The notes beneath the pieces are model-generated. The model had not been told where the DNA came from and searched no databases. It worked only from the letters and a program-made list of their open reading frames with translations. A DNA stretch of 64,000 nucleotides from Saprospiraceae bacterium (lineage in GTDB: Bacteria > Bacteroidota > Bacteroidia > Chitinophagales > Saprospiraceae), in the NCBI GenBank assembly GCA_016718505.1, contig JADKDE010000001.1, positions 827,501-891,500 of the forward strand. The letters are read 5' to 3'. A program made the position numbers and the translations under genes. Shown here piece after piece: positions 36,355-45,060 of this stretch (the first letter of the stretch is position 1; every line of letters begins with the position of its first letter).

Positions 36355-37728
36355 ATGAAACAAAGCTTAATTCTTTTATTTTTCAGTTGTCACTTTATTG
36401 CTTCCGCTCAGGTATTAGATAGCACCGTACAGAAAAATCTTCAGAAGATTTATACACATTCGTTGACGAATGCTCAATCTTATGATTGGCTGCGATATCT
36501 CAGTAAGAGGGTAGGCAATAGGCTAAGTGGGACTCCAGCAGCTGCGGCTGCGGTGGAATATACCCGCTCTATACTCGATACCTTGGGATTGGACTCTGTA
36601 TGGCTTCAACCATGCATGGTGCCGCATTGGGACAGAGGTGAAAAGGAACTTGTCCGGGTTGTAAATTCTCAAAAATGGGGAACCTTTGACCTCAAAAGTA
36701 TGGCTTTAGGTAATACTACGGGTACTGGCTCTGAGGGCATCTTGGCTCAAGTAATAGAAGTAAAATCGTTGAAAGAGTTAGAGAATTTAAGCGACAGCAA
36801 AGTAAAAAATAAGTTTGTTTTCTTCAATAGACCGATGAATCCAGAACATTTGCGAACTTTCAAGGCATATGGCCAAGCGGTTGACCAAAGATCTCAAGGT
36901 CCATTAATTGCCCAAAAGAAGGGTGCTTTGGGGGTTTTGGTTAGATCCATGACTGTTAATTTTGATGATGTCCCGCACACAGGTGCAACGAAAACAGATG
37001 GAAACAAGCCATCTATACCGGCATTTGCTATTTCCACCAATGATGCTGATCGCCTTAGCAATATTTTGAAAACTGAATCAAGCCTTAAGATTTTTATGCT
37101 CAACTCGGCTAGGATGTTGAAACAAAAACTGTCCTACAATGTCATTGGAGAATTGCGAGGGAGGACAAAACCCAATCAAATCATTACGGTAGGAGGTCAT
37201 TTGGATTCCTGGGATGTAGGAGAGGGTGCGCACGATGATGGCGCAGGTTGCGTGCAATCCATCGAGGTCTTAAGGACTTACAAGAAATTAGGTTTTAAGC
37301 CTAGGCATACTATACGAGCTGTGATGTTTATGAACGAAGAGAATGGTTTAGCAGGGGGACTGGCTTATGCCGCTGATTCTACATCTGGAATTAGCCATTT
37401 TGCTGCCATTGAGAGTGACGCAGGGGGATTCACTCCTCTGGGCTTGTCTTATGAGGACGCTCCTAAAGAAATGGATTTATTAGCACAGATAGGGAAGTAT
37501 TTGGCGGTTTACAATCTCAGGGTAGGTCCTGGTGGGAGTGGAGCTGATATTTCTCCACTTAAGGGCAAAGCAAGACTGCTCATGGGACTGGATCCAGATA
37601 GTCAAAGATATTTTGATATCCACCATACTGCAGATGATGTTTTCGAAAAAGTATCAAAACGCGAGCTAGAATTGGGTGCTGCAGCGATGACTTCTCTAAT
37701 TTTCTTGCTTGATCAACTTGACAAATAA
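36355..37728 (+). CDS. M28 family zinc aminopeptidase-like peptidase
   Basis: A 457-residue exported protein. It has a signal peptide ending FIASAQ, an N-terminal helical part (SYDWLRYLSKRVGNRLSGTPAA) and an inserted protease-associated-type domain. The M28 core has GGHLDSWDVGEGAHDDGAG (first zinc His near 282, bridging Asp), FMNEENGLAGG (catalytic and ligand Glu), ESDAGGF and a final HHTADD His ligand. All expected metal ligands are present, so it should be active, removing N-terminal residues in the periplasm or outside. Confidence 0.9.
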   Translation: MKQSLILLFFSCHFIASAQVLDSTVQKNLQKIYTHSLTNAQSYDWLRYLSKRVGNRLSGTPAAAAAVEYTRSILDTLGLDSVWLQPCMVPHWDRGEKELVRVVNSQKWGTFDLKSMALGNTTGTGSEGILAQVIEVKSLKELENLSDSKVKNKFVFFNRPMNPEHLRTFKAYGQAVDQRSQGPLIAQKKGALGVLVRSMTVNFDDVPHTGATKTDGNKPSIPAFAISTNDADRLSNILKTESSLKIFMLNSARMLKQKLSYNVIGELRGRTKPNQIITVGGHLDSWDVGEGAHDDGAGCVQSIEVLRTYKKLGFKPRHTIRAVMFMNEENGLAGGLAYAADSTSGISHFAAIESDAGGFTPLGLSYEDAPKEMDLLAQIGKYLAVYNLRVGPGGSGADISPLKGKARLLMGLDPDSQRYFDIHHTADDVFEKVSKRELELGAAAMTSLIFLLDQLDK

Positions 37729-37912
37729 ATCATATATTTAATTAAGGACAAATAGGTCTTTTTAATAGATAATTTTGAAATTAAAGTTGTATGGGAATAA
37801 AATTTGGCGATATAGAATTTAGGTAAATTTATAGTATATATAATTTGGGATTTACTGTAAGAAAAAATCATAATTTTTGAAATTAAAGATATTATTTTTG
37901 GAAAATTAATTA

Positions 37913-37920
37913 TATCTTTG
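37913..37920 (+). promoter_or_regulatory. -7 box TATCTTTG of haloperoxidase gene 1
   Basis: Exact TATCTTTG(C) promoter box 64 nt before the ATG. The leader contains AAGAACATATCC and ATTCAAATTTAG, both repeated before the second copy at 40307. Confidence 0.65.
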
Positions 37921-37983
37921 CAACTGTTTGTTAGTTATTAAGAACATATCCATATTGATAGAAAATATTCAAATTTAGAAGTT

Positions 37984-39387
37984 ATGAAAATTAAAAATTT
38001 AATTCTGCCCTTCCTTGCGTTGGTAGTTCTCCTTGGAGGCAGTTCATGTAAGAAAAAGACTACCCCAGAAACATTTTTAGAGGTTAAGGATTTTAATGCC
38101 TCAACTACTTTGAAGTGGCATCAGAAATTTTTGGAGATGGACAGGTATGCAGATAACTTTCGACCGATTCCTGGTCCTAGGGCATTGGCATATATCGGAT
38201 TGGCTGCTTATGAAGTTTGTATTCCAGGTATGCCTGCTTACAACAGCTTCAGAGGTAAGTATTTTGGACTAAACCTTCCTACCGCCGAAACTGGAAAGGC
38301 TATACACTGGCCTTCTGCATTGAATGCTTGTTATAAGGATTTATACCTTAAGTTTTTTAACGATAATAAGCAAACTGCTGTAGGTCTAAATGCTCTACAA
38401 AAGACTTTTTCTCAGTATATTACTGAGTTTGCTGCTACACAAGAAGAAACAAATAAAGCTGAAGTCAATAATGATGAAGTTTATAATCGCTCAGTAAAAT
38501 GGGGTAAAGATGTCGCTGCAGCAGTTTGGGCTTGGTCTGAAACAGACGCATTCGGTGTTAAGGCTCACAATTCACCTTACGATCCAAGTCATGTTATGCC
38601 TACTGGTATAGACAAATGGATAAAAACCAATGACAATGGTCAATATCCAGCATATCCTTTTGGGGGTAGAGTTAGAACATTTGCAATCAGCGAAAGCGAT
38701 AAACTTTGTCCTGCGCCTTTGGCTTGGAGTACCGACGATAAATCTCAGCTTTATGCACAAGCAATGGATGTTTATTCATTAAATACACCAGAATTATCTC
38801 ATGATGATCAATGGATAGCTGAGTTTTGGTCTGACGATTTAGTAAATGTATCTTTTTCTCCTCCACCAAGATTGATAGCTGTTGCTTTACAATTCATTGA
38901 AAAGCAAAATTCTAGCCTTGAAGAAGCGATTTATACCTGTGCAAAATTAGGAATGGCTTTGAATGATGCGGGTGTAGCTTGTTGGCATTCTAAATACTAT
39001 TACAATTTTTTGAGACCAGAACAATATATCAAAACTTATATCGACCCAACATGGGAGCCACACTTGAAGGATCCATTGACTGGAGAAAAAGGTATTACTC
39101 CTAATTTCCCAGCTTTCCCTTCTGGTCACTCAACATTTGCAGGTGCAGGTGCTGACGTCCTTGAAAGTATTTTTGGTAATAATTTTGAAATATTTGATAG
39201 ATGTCACGAAGATAAATTGGCTCTTTTCCTTGGACAGGCTAGATATATTACACCAGATATCATGAAATATGAAGACGCATTTTCTCGTATTCCACTAGGT
39301 GTTCACTTTAGAATGGACTGTGAAAAAGGTATCGCTCTAGGTGAAAAAGTAGCTAGAAAAGTTAATGCCATTAGATGGAAAAAATAA
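37984..39387 (+). CDS. Vanadium-dependent haloperoxidase/PAP2-family lipoprotein, copy 1
   Basis: A 467-residue lipoprotein (lipobox GGSSC, Cys 22). It has the three PAP2/haloperoxidase motifs that bind phosphate or vanadate. They are an RP motif (YNFLRPEQY near 339-347), PSGHS at 379-383 and SRIPLGVHFRMD at 434-445 with the last His at 441. Such proteins are either vanadium haloperoxidases or acid phosphatases; the sequence alone does not decide. The copy at 40307 is closely similar, including promoter, leader and terminator, so this is a recent tandem duplication. Confidence 0.85.
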   Translation: MKIKNLILPFLALVVLLGGSSCKKKTTPETFLEVKDFNASTTLKWHQKFLEMDRYADNFRPIPGPRALAYIGLAAYEVCIPGMPAYNSFRGKYFGLNLPTAETGKAIHWPSALNACYKDLYLKFFNDNKQTAVGLNALQKTFSQYITEFAATQEETNKAEVNNDEVYNRSVKWGKDVAAAVWAWSETDAFGVKAHNSPYDPSHVMPTGIDKWIKTNDNGQYPAYPFGGRVRTFAISESDKLCPAPLAWSTDDKSQLYAQAMDVYSLNTPELSHDDQWIAEFWSDDLVNVSFSPPPRLIAVALQFIEKQNSSLEEAIYTCAKLGMALNDAGVACWHSKYYYNFLRPEQYIKTYIDPTWEPHLKDPLTGEKGITPNFPAFPSGHSTFAGAGADVLESIFGNNFEIFDRCHEDKLALFLGQARYITPDIMKYEDAFSRIPLGVHFRMDCEKGIALGEKVARKVNAIRWKK

Positions 39388-39411
39388 AATTATTAATTAA
39401 GAATAATTTAG

Positions 39412-39439
39412 AAGGCTGTCTATTTTGGCAGCCTTTTTT
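39412..39439 (+). terminator. Rho-independent terminator of haloperoxidase gene 1
   Basis: Stem AAGGCTGTC/GGCAGCCTT (39412-39420, 39427-39435) followed by a T run. Near-identical to the terminator of copy 2. Confidence 0.9.
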
Positions 39440-39454
39440 GTAATATAAAATAAG

Positions 39455-39931
39455 ATGAAGAGTATATTAATTTTGTTGATAAGCATTTCGATTCTAGCTG
39501 GATGTGTTAATAACACAAGTAACACAAGCTTAAAGGAAAATAAAGTAAATTACCCCAATGGCAAATTAAAATTATTGTATTACACACAAAATGATAAAAA
39601 GAATGGAGATCGTTTTGAGTATGACCGACAAGGCAATCTCATAACTAAATTTAAATTTAAAGACGATGTTCAATGTGATACCGCTTTTTATTATTACCCC
39701 AATGGAAAATTAAACGAATTTCAAATTTTTAAAGAGGGCAAAAGAGTGGGTAATATGGTACGATATTGGCCCAATGGAGCCGTTCAAATAAAATCCCAAT
39801 TTATAAATAATCTGCAAGATGGATTATATGTCAAGTTGGATAGCATAGGCGATACACTAATAACTATTAACTATCGAATGGGAAAAATCCTTGAAGTCAA
39901 AAATGATGAAGCTTTTCAAAAGTTAAAATAG
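39455..39931 (+). CDS. YwqK/MORN-like repeat lipoprotein
   Basis: A 158-residue lipoprotein with a clear lipobox (LAGC, Cys 17). Three to four short beta repeats follow with the pattern YxPNGKL and GxxxRYWPNGAV (residues 33-38, 87-95, 105-115), typical of the YwqK/MORN_2 family. These repeats form flat sheets and may bind membranes or partners; no activity is known here. It is placed between the two haloperoxidase genes and starts 16 nt after the terminator of the first. Confidence 0.72.
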   Translation: MKSILILLISISILAGCVNNTSNTSLKENKVNYPNGKLKLLYYTQNDKKNGDRFEYDRQGNLITKFKFKDDVQCDTAFYYYPNGKLNEFQIFKEGKRVGNMVRYWPNGAVQIKSQFINNLQDGLYVKLDSIGDTLITINYRMGKILEVKNDEAFQKLK

Positions 39932-40233
39932 ATTGCGAATTCTATCAATCGGTTATCCAACTCGGATGCCCATAATGTATGAAAAGGAAGCAAGAATGAG
40001 GTGCTTTAGTATGAATCTCCTTAGAATTTTTGCTGTTTCAAAGTTACAATTATTAAATACGTGGAATTGGGATAATTCTACCATGAATGAATATTAATTT
40101 GTTTTATAGCATTATTTAATTATATTATATTGAAAAATGAAATATATAAGGAAAATATTGAATTAATACTTAGGTTTTTATGTTAAATGAAAATTTTTTA
40201 TATAAAAAAAGTCCTCATTTTAGATAATAAAAT
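39932..40233. other. Non-coding gap before haloperoxidase gene 2
   Basis: About 300 AT-rich bases with no coding frame or clear hairpin. Only the promoter box at 40234 and the duplicated leader beyond it can be named. Confidence 0.5.
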
Positions 40234-40241
40234 TATCTTTG
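40234..40241 (+). promoter_or_regulatory. -7 box TATCTTTG of haloperoxidase gene 2
   Basis: Same box and similar leader spacing (66 nt to ATG) as copy 1. The blocks AAGAACATATCC and ATTCAAATTTAG recur downstream. Confidence 0.65.
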
Positions 40242-40306
40242 CACCTGATTAAGTAGTAAGTAAGAACATATCCAATTTAAAAAAAAAATATTCAAATTTA
40301 GTAGTT

Positions 40307-41707
40307 ATGAAATTTAAAGGTTTATTTCTGCCTATCCTTGCGTTGATAGTAATACTAGGAGGCAGTTCATGTAAGAAGAAAACGACCCCAGAATCATTTT
40401 TGGAGGTAAAAGAATTTAATGCTGCAACTACCTTAAAGTGGCATCAAAAATTTTTGGAAATAGAAAGATATGCTGATGGTATGAGACCAATTCCAGCACC
40501 AAGGGCTTTGGCATATATCGGATTGGCGGCTTATGAAGTTTGTATCCCAGGTATGCCAGCTTATAACAGCTTTAAAGGTAAATATTACGGTTTAAATCTG
40601 CCAACAGCAGAAACTGGAAAGGCTATTCACTGGCCTTCTGCACTAAATGCTTGTTACAAGGATTTGTACCTCAAGTTTTTAACAGATAATAAGCAAACTC
40701 CAGAAGGGCTAGTGGCTCTAAAAATGCCATTCTCTCAATACATCAATGAGTTCGCTGCTACACAAGAAGAAACCAATAAGGCTGAAGTCAATAATGACGA
40801 AGTTTATAATCGATCAGTAAAGTGGGGTAAAGATGTTGCTGCCGCAGTTTGGGCTTGGTCTGAAACAGATGCATTTGGGGTAAAAGCTCAGAATTCTCCT
40901 TTCGACCCAAGTCACGTAATGCCTACAGGTATCGACAAGTGGGTGAAAACGAATGACAACGGCCAGTATCCAATGTTTCCATTTGGAGGAAGAGTTAGAA
41001 CATTTGCAATCAGTGAAAGCGACAAACTTTGTCCGCCACCTTTGGCTTGGAGTACAGACGAAAGATCTCAGCTTTATGCGCAAGCTATGGAAGTTTATGC
41101 AGCAAATACGCCTAAATTATCTTACGAGGATCAATGGATTGCTGAGTTTTGGTCTGATGATTTAGTTAATTTAACTTTTTCACCTCCTCCAAGATTGATT
41201 GCGGTAGCTTTACAGTTCATTGAAAAACAAAATTCAAGCCTTGAAGAAGCGATTTATACTTGTGCAAAATTAGGTATGGCATTGAATGATGCAGGTGTTG
41301 CTTGTTGGCATTCTAAGTTCTATTACAATATTTTGAGACCTGAACAATATATTAAAACGTATATCGATCCAACTTGGGAACCGCATTTGTACAATCCTTT
41401 GACTGGTACAAAGGGTATAACTCCAGCATTTCCAGCTTACCCATCAGGTCACTCAACATTTGCAGGCGCAGGTGCTGACGTCCTTGAAAATATTTTTGGC
41501 AATAATTTTGAAATCTTTGATCAATGTCATAGTGGTCGTACTGAATTCAACGGGACTCCTCGATTCATTACGCCAGATATCATGAAACTTGAAGATGCGA
41601 CTTCTCGTATTCCACTTGGTGTTCACTTCAGAATGGACTGCGAAAAAGGTATCGCTCTAGGTGAAAAAGTAGCTAGAAAGGTTAATGCCATTAAATGGAA
41701 AAAATAA
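40307..41707 (+). CDS. Vanadium-dependent haloperoxidase/PAP2-family lipoprotein, copy 2
   Basis: A 466-residue lipoprotein (lipobox GGSSC). It is closely similar to the protein at 37984 over its whole length; differences include a divergent segment before the last motif (HSGRTEFNGTPRF here, HEDKLALFLGQARY there). The RP motif (ILRPEQY), PSGHS and SRIPLGVHFRMD are intact. Both copies keep all motifs, so both should be functional. Whether they have diverged in substrate cannot be told from sequence. Confidence 0.85.
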   Translation: MKFKGLFLPILALIVILGGSSCKKKTTPESFLEVKEFNAATTLKWHQKFLEIERYADGMRPIPAPRALAYIGLAAYEVCIPGMPAYNSFKGKYYGLNLPTAETGKAIHWPSALNACYKDLYLKFLTDNKQTPEGLVALKMPFSQYINEFAATQEETNKAEVNNDEVYNRSVKWGKDVAAAVWAWSETDAFGVKAQNSPFDPSHVMPTGIDKWVKTNDNGQYPMFPFGGRVRTFAISESDKLCPPPLAWSTDERSQLYAQAMEVYAANTPKLSYEDQWIAEFWSDDLVNLTFSPPPRLIAVALQFIEKQNSSLEEAIYTCAKLGMALNDAGVACWHSKFYYNILRPEQYIKTYIDPTWEPHLYNPLTGTKGITPAFPAYPSGHSTFAGAGADVLENIFGNNFEIFDQCHSGRTEFNGTPRFITPDIMKLEDATSRIPLGVHFRMDCEKGIALGEKVARKVNAIKWKK

Positions 41708-41730
41708 AATTATAAATCTTTTATAATAAA

Positions 41731-41760
41731 AAAAGGCTGTCAATATTGGCAGCCTTTTTT
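41731..41760 (+). terminator. Rho-independent terminator of haloperoxidase gene 2
   Basis: Stem AAGGCTGTC/GGCAGCCTT with loop AATATT and a following T run; same stem as at 39412. Confidence 0.9.
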
Positions 41761-41845
41761 GTTTTATGAACTTTGATGAAGAAGCGATTAATTTTAGGTC
41801 AATATTATTATTCTTATTTCGGTTTGAAGGGTGAAATAGCGCTCA

Positions 41846-42589
41846 TCACATATTCAATCCACCGCAAATACTAATCGTCTGCCCAGTAATATAGGAGGCG
41901 CGATCACTCGATAGAAATATACACAAATCTGCCACTTCATCGGCCTTTGCCAAGCGTTTCAAAGGGATATTGGCAAGGAATCCCTCCTTGGTCTTTTCAT
42001 CCAACTGATGCGTCATATCCGTCTCGATGAATCCAGGAGCGATGGCATTGCAACGTACATTCCGAGAGCCAAGCTCTTTGGCGATAGACTTTGTAAAACC
42101 AATAATACCCGCTTTACTGGCCGCATAATTGGCTTGACCAGCATTGCCAAATACGCCTACAACCGAGCTCATATTTAAGATAACCCCGTTTTGCGCTCGA
42201 ATCATTGGTTTGATCGCATGTTTGGTAAGGTTGAAAACCGACTTGAGATTGACGTGGATTACATCGTCCCATTGCGCCTCACTCATGCGCAGCATCAGTG
42301 TATCTTTCGTGATTCCAGCATTGTTAATCAATGTATCGAGCTTGCCAAAATCGGTCAAAAACTCCTGAACCAAGGCCTCTGCTTCATTGTAATCGCTGGC
42401 ATCGGAAGCATATGCTTTAACCTTCCTTCCACTTGCACTCAAAGACTTAGCCAATGCCTCAGCTTGTTCTTGTGACGATCGATAGGTAAATCCTACATCA
42501 CATCCAGCTGCTACAAATTTTTCCACCAAAGCAGCCCCAATGCCCCTGCTTCCTCCTGTTATTAACGCGCACTTGCCTTCCAATTCCAT
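41846..42589 (-). CDS. fabG: 3-oxoacyl-[acyl-carrier-protein] reductase
   Basis: A 247-residue short-chain dehydrogenase that reduces 3-oxoacyl-ACP with NADPH in fatty-acid elongation. Cofactor motif TGGSRGIG (11-18), NNAG (89-92), the catalytic Ser in NMSSVVG (141-142) and YAASK (Tyr 155, Lys 159) are all present, as are the FabG-type NAIAPGFIETDMT and the YITGQT end. It stands alone on this strand, converging with haloperoxidase copy 2. Generic SDRs can look similar, but length and motifs favour FabG. Confidence 0.9.
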   Translation of the reverse strand: MELEGKCALITGGSRGIGAALVEKFVAAGCDVGFTYRSSQEQAEALAKSLSASGRKVKAYASDASDYNEAEALVQEFLTDFGKLDTLINNAGITKDTLMLRMSEAQWDDVIHVNLKSVFNLTKHAIKPMIRAQNGVILNMSSVVGVFGNAGQANYAASKAGIIGFTKSIAKELGSRNVRCNAIAPGFIETDMTHQLDEKTKEGFLANIPLKRLAKADEVADLCIFLSSDRASYITGQTISICGGLNM

Positions 42590-42666
42590 ATTATATTTTT
42601 TACGAAGATAATAAAAAATTGATATTTCAAAACCTGATTAAGAAATACCCTGACAATTATTATGGC

Positions 42667-42768
42667 ACACCCCTACGGGTCGGGTCGTTCGTGACTTCAC
42701 TTCGTTTCGGTCTCGACTCATTCTGTTGTCGAGACTGGTCTGTACCCAGACCATCCCTACCACCCCTT
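42667..42768 (+). repeat. Hairpin-forming intergenic repeat, copy C
   Basis: Close relative of copy B, sharing GGGTCGGGTCGT, TTCGGTCTC, GTCGAGACTGGTCTG and CTACCACCCC. It contains the dyad GGTCTG/CAGACC. Short inverted ends GCACA/TGTGC flank it (42665-42669, 42768-42772). Confidence 0.72.
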
Positions 42769-42772
42769 GTGC

Positions 42773-43129
42773 ATTTAGATCAATTGGTAAGAAATAAAAT
42801 GTATAAGTCCATCAATATCAATGAATCAAATATTGGCTGGAATTAATATATACTATTTAAAATTATTATGTACAAAATGTGATATTTGGCACAGTATTTG
42901 CAATTTACCTAGATAGTTTAGGTTAAATAATGTGTGAATAATGATTTTTGTGAGTGGCCAACCTGGCCTCAGGTTGGCTAATTTTTTGTTATACTAGGCA
43001 GTTGTAATGTCTAATGGCTTAGCGAAGACTCGGAAATCGAAGCACAAATGTTCGTTTTAGCACAAATGTTGAATCTGACCCTTCTGCACTCATTTTGGCA
43101 AACCTTGGTTGTGTACCGTTATTAGAATG
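42773..43129. other. Gap between repeat C and the ABC-3C operon
   Basis: No gene seen. It holds an orphan terminator-like hairpin (42957-42985) and a direct repeat AGCACAAATGTT near 43040 and 43060. This is the left border of the ABC-3C operon. Confidence 0.45.
42957..42985 (+). terminator. Orphan terminator-like hairpin
   Basis: Perfect 9-bp stem GCCAACCTG/CAGGTTGGC (42957-42965, 42970-42978) with a 4-nt loop and then TAATTTTTTG. No plus-strand gene precedes it within the gap. Confidence 0.6.
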
Positions 43130-44836
43130 TCAGTTTATTTTAAACAGCTTATTGTCTTGTGATAAAGAGAGTACTTCAAAGTCACTAATGTCAATATTTG
43201 AAGGTATTTTATCTCTAACGATTGATAAAATAAACTGACCATTAATACTATTTGCAATATCCACAATAATTGTAGATAATTGATTCCCGTGCATATTTTC
43301 TAACTGATCGTGCATAATAAAATGCAGGCATTCAATGTCAAGTTTGTCTGCAAATTGAATATAAGCAAAATCAAATGCAGCTATTTGTCCCTTTTTCTTT
43401 CCCGTGCTGGGATTTCCTTCGAGATTGGTAACAACAAGCTCATAACCTTTTTCATTCTGAGGCGCACTAAGCAAATAAGTTTCCCCATAAAGCTTGTCTG
43501 ACATTGCAGAAAAATATTTATTAAATTCTGTAACTCTACTTTGAATTTGGCTATCCTTAGATGAAATGCCTAAATTTATTGCATTTAAATTTTCGTCAAT
43601 TTGAGCTAATTTTTCTATAGAGTAAATCCACAACCTTTTTTGTTCTTCTAAATTTCCTTTTCTTTCAAATTGTTTGTTTAATTCTAAAATTGTTTTTTCA
43701 AAATCTTCAACTAAAGCAGATTTATTTAATGTTTCAGTTAATGCGTGCTCCGCTTTTTGTAAAATTGTAATTTCGGATTTAACCTTTCTTATTTGTTGTT
43801 CTATATCAGGCAATTCTTTAGTAATATATTCTAACTTTTCAGAAATTAAATCGTTGTGAAATTTAACAGTATCCTCAAAAGAAACTTGAATGTTGGCTAC
43901 CAAAGATTGTGCCTTTTCATAAAGAGATTTAATTTGATTGGTATCAATTTTAGTGTATTCTTGTTCTAAATCTTCTTTACTTTCATTTATTAAATCCTTT
44001 CTGATTTCTAATCTACTTAATTCTGTTGCGTTCCTATTTAGTTTAAACTTTATTTCATTCAGTTTATCAATATCTGAACTATAATTTTCATTAAGGTTAA
44101 AACGGTTTTTTCTTTGATTTAGGTCTTCAATTTTTCCATTCAAATAGGCAAGTTGTTGCTCTATCAAAGAGAGTTCTCCTTCTTTTTTTAATCTTTTTTG
44201 AAAACTTTCTTCTCTAGTTTTTTCTTTTGATAACATTTCTTTTTGATTGTGGCTATCAGTATCAATTCCAAGCCAAAATAGATACAACGCTTCGTACTCT
44301 TCAGGTCTAGTTGTTGGATGCAACAGTTTGACAATGTTTGCCATTTTGTATTTTTCGTCCCTTATACTTTTAGATACTATTTGCCTGAAAGTTGGTTTTT
44401 CAACATTTGATTTAAGGATTTCACTTTTCAGTTTTTTGTCAAATTCTTTATCGTTAATAATATTCTCCCCATTAACTTCTTGTATCTTTTTGTTTCGGGC
44501 TAAAAAATTTTTTCTAATTGTTACCGTATGCTTAGCTTTCTCTTCTAAAGTATCAACTAAAACAACCGTAATAATAATTTCATTGTCCTTTAAAAAATTT
44601 TCGATTTTAGTATTTGGTTGCTTTTTAAATTCAGTGTCTTGGTAAATATTTTTACCGTCAGAACCAAAACAATAATCTACCAATCTTAAAACAGTCGTCT
44701 TGCCAACATTATTACCTGTAGTTTGCTGTGAACTAATTACGGGTGTTTCATCTACAATTAAGTTTATCCCTTTGTGAAAAGGAATATCTCTAATTATAGA
44801 GCTTTTGTTTTGTATGATGACTTGCTTTAGAAACAT
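43130..44836 (-). CDS. SMC-like ATPase with DUF2326-type end, ABC-3C system
   Basis: A 568-residue ABC-type ATPase of the Rad50/SMC kind. Walker A is GNNVGKTT (41-48) in a region starting with HKGINLIVDETP. A long coiled coil spans about 195-420 (Glu/Lys/Gln-rich, with a turn near 295). The C-terminal lobe has a signature-like segment GKKKGQIAAFDFAYIQF and a Walker B-like HFIMHD (505-510). The end resembles DUF2326. It is the third gene of an overlapping run with a small middle protein and an HNH protein. That layout matches ABC-three-component conflict systems. A role in phage or plasmid defence is inferred, not shown. Confidence 0.8.
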   Translation of the reverse strand: MFLKQVIIQNKSSIIRDIPFHKGINLIVDETPVISSQQTTGNNVGKTTVLRLVDYCFGSDGKNIYQDTEFKKQPNTKIENFLKDNEIIITVVLVDTLEEKAKHTVTIRKNFLARNKKIQEVNGENIINDKEFDKKLKSEILKSNVEKPTFRQIVSKSIRDEKYKMANIVKLLHPTTRPEEYEALYLFWLGIDTDSHNQKEMLSKEKTREESFQKRLKKEGELSLIEQQLAYLNGKIEDLNQRKNRFNLNENYSSDIDKLNEIKFKLNRNATELSRLEIRKDLINESKEDLEQEYTKIDTNQIKSLYEKAQSLVANIQVSFEDTVKFHNDLISEKLEYITKELPDIEQQIRKVKSEITILQKAEHALTETLNKSALVEDFEKTILELNKQFERKGNLEEQKRLWIYSIEKLAQIDENLNAINLGISSKDSQIQSRVTEFNKYFSAMSDKLYGETYLLSAPQNEKGYELVVTNLEGNPSTGKKKGQIAAFDFAYIQFADKLDIECLHFIMHDQLENMHGNQLSTIIVDIANSINGQFILSIVRDKIPSNIDISDFEVLSLSQDNKLFKIN

Positions 44837-45060
44837 TTTATTATTAATCCTTTATTTCCTTTTTTAATAACTCCTAGAATAAAAAGCCAATCCAAAACTA
44901 ACGAAAATAAATTCAATGATATTTTAGTTGATTTGTTTACTGAAATGAATAAATCAAAATAGTCAATTTCATTTTTTGTAAAGGAATTAAGAACTTCAAT
45001 CACTTTACCTCCCAAGTAATATAAGTCTCTTTCAGGGTTTGTATTTTTATTTACTATCAT
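44827..45060 (-). CDS. ABC-3C middle component
   Basis: A 77-residue protein starting at ATG 45060. That ATG shares four bases (ATGA) with the stop of the HNH gene, so this start is preferred over 45090. It reads MIVNKNTNPERDLYYLGGKVIEVL, then FDLFISVNKSTKISLNLFSLVLDWLFILG, then a short strand. This is like the small helical 'middle component' of ABC-3C systems, a winged-helix-like adaptor linking ATPase and effector. The ATPase start overlaps its end by 10 nt. No enzymatic motif is seen. Confidence 0.7.
   Translation of the reverse strand: MIVNKNTNPERDLYYLGGKVIEVLNSFTKNEIDYFDLFISVNKSTKISLNLFSLVLDWLFILGVIKKGNKGLIIKCF

Noticed and set aside
42619..42846. A 75-codon frame over repeat copy C
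   Set aside because: Same reason: its coding potential comes from the repeat, which is non-coding elsewhere.
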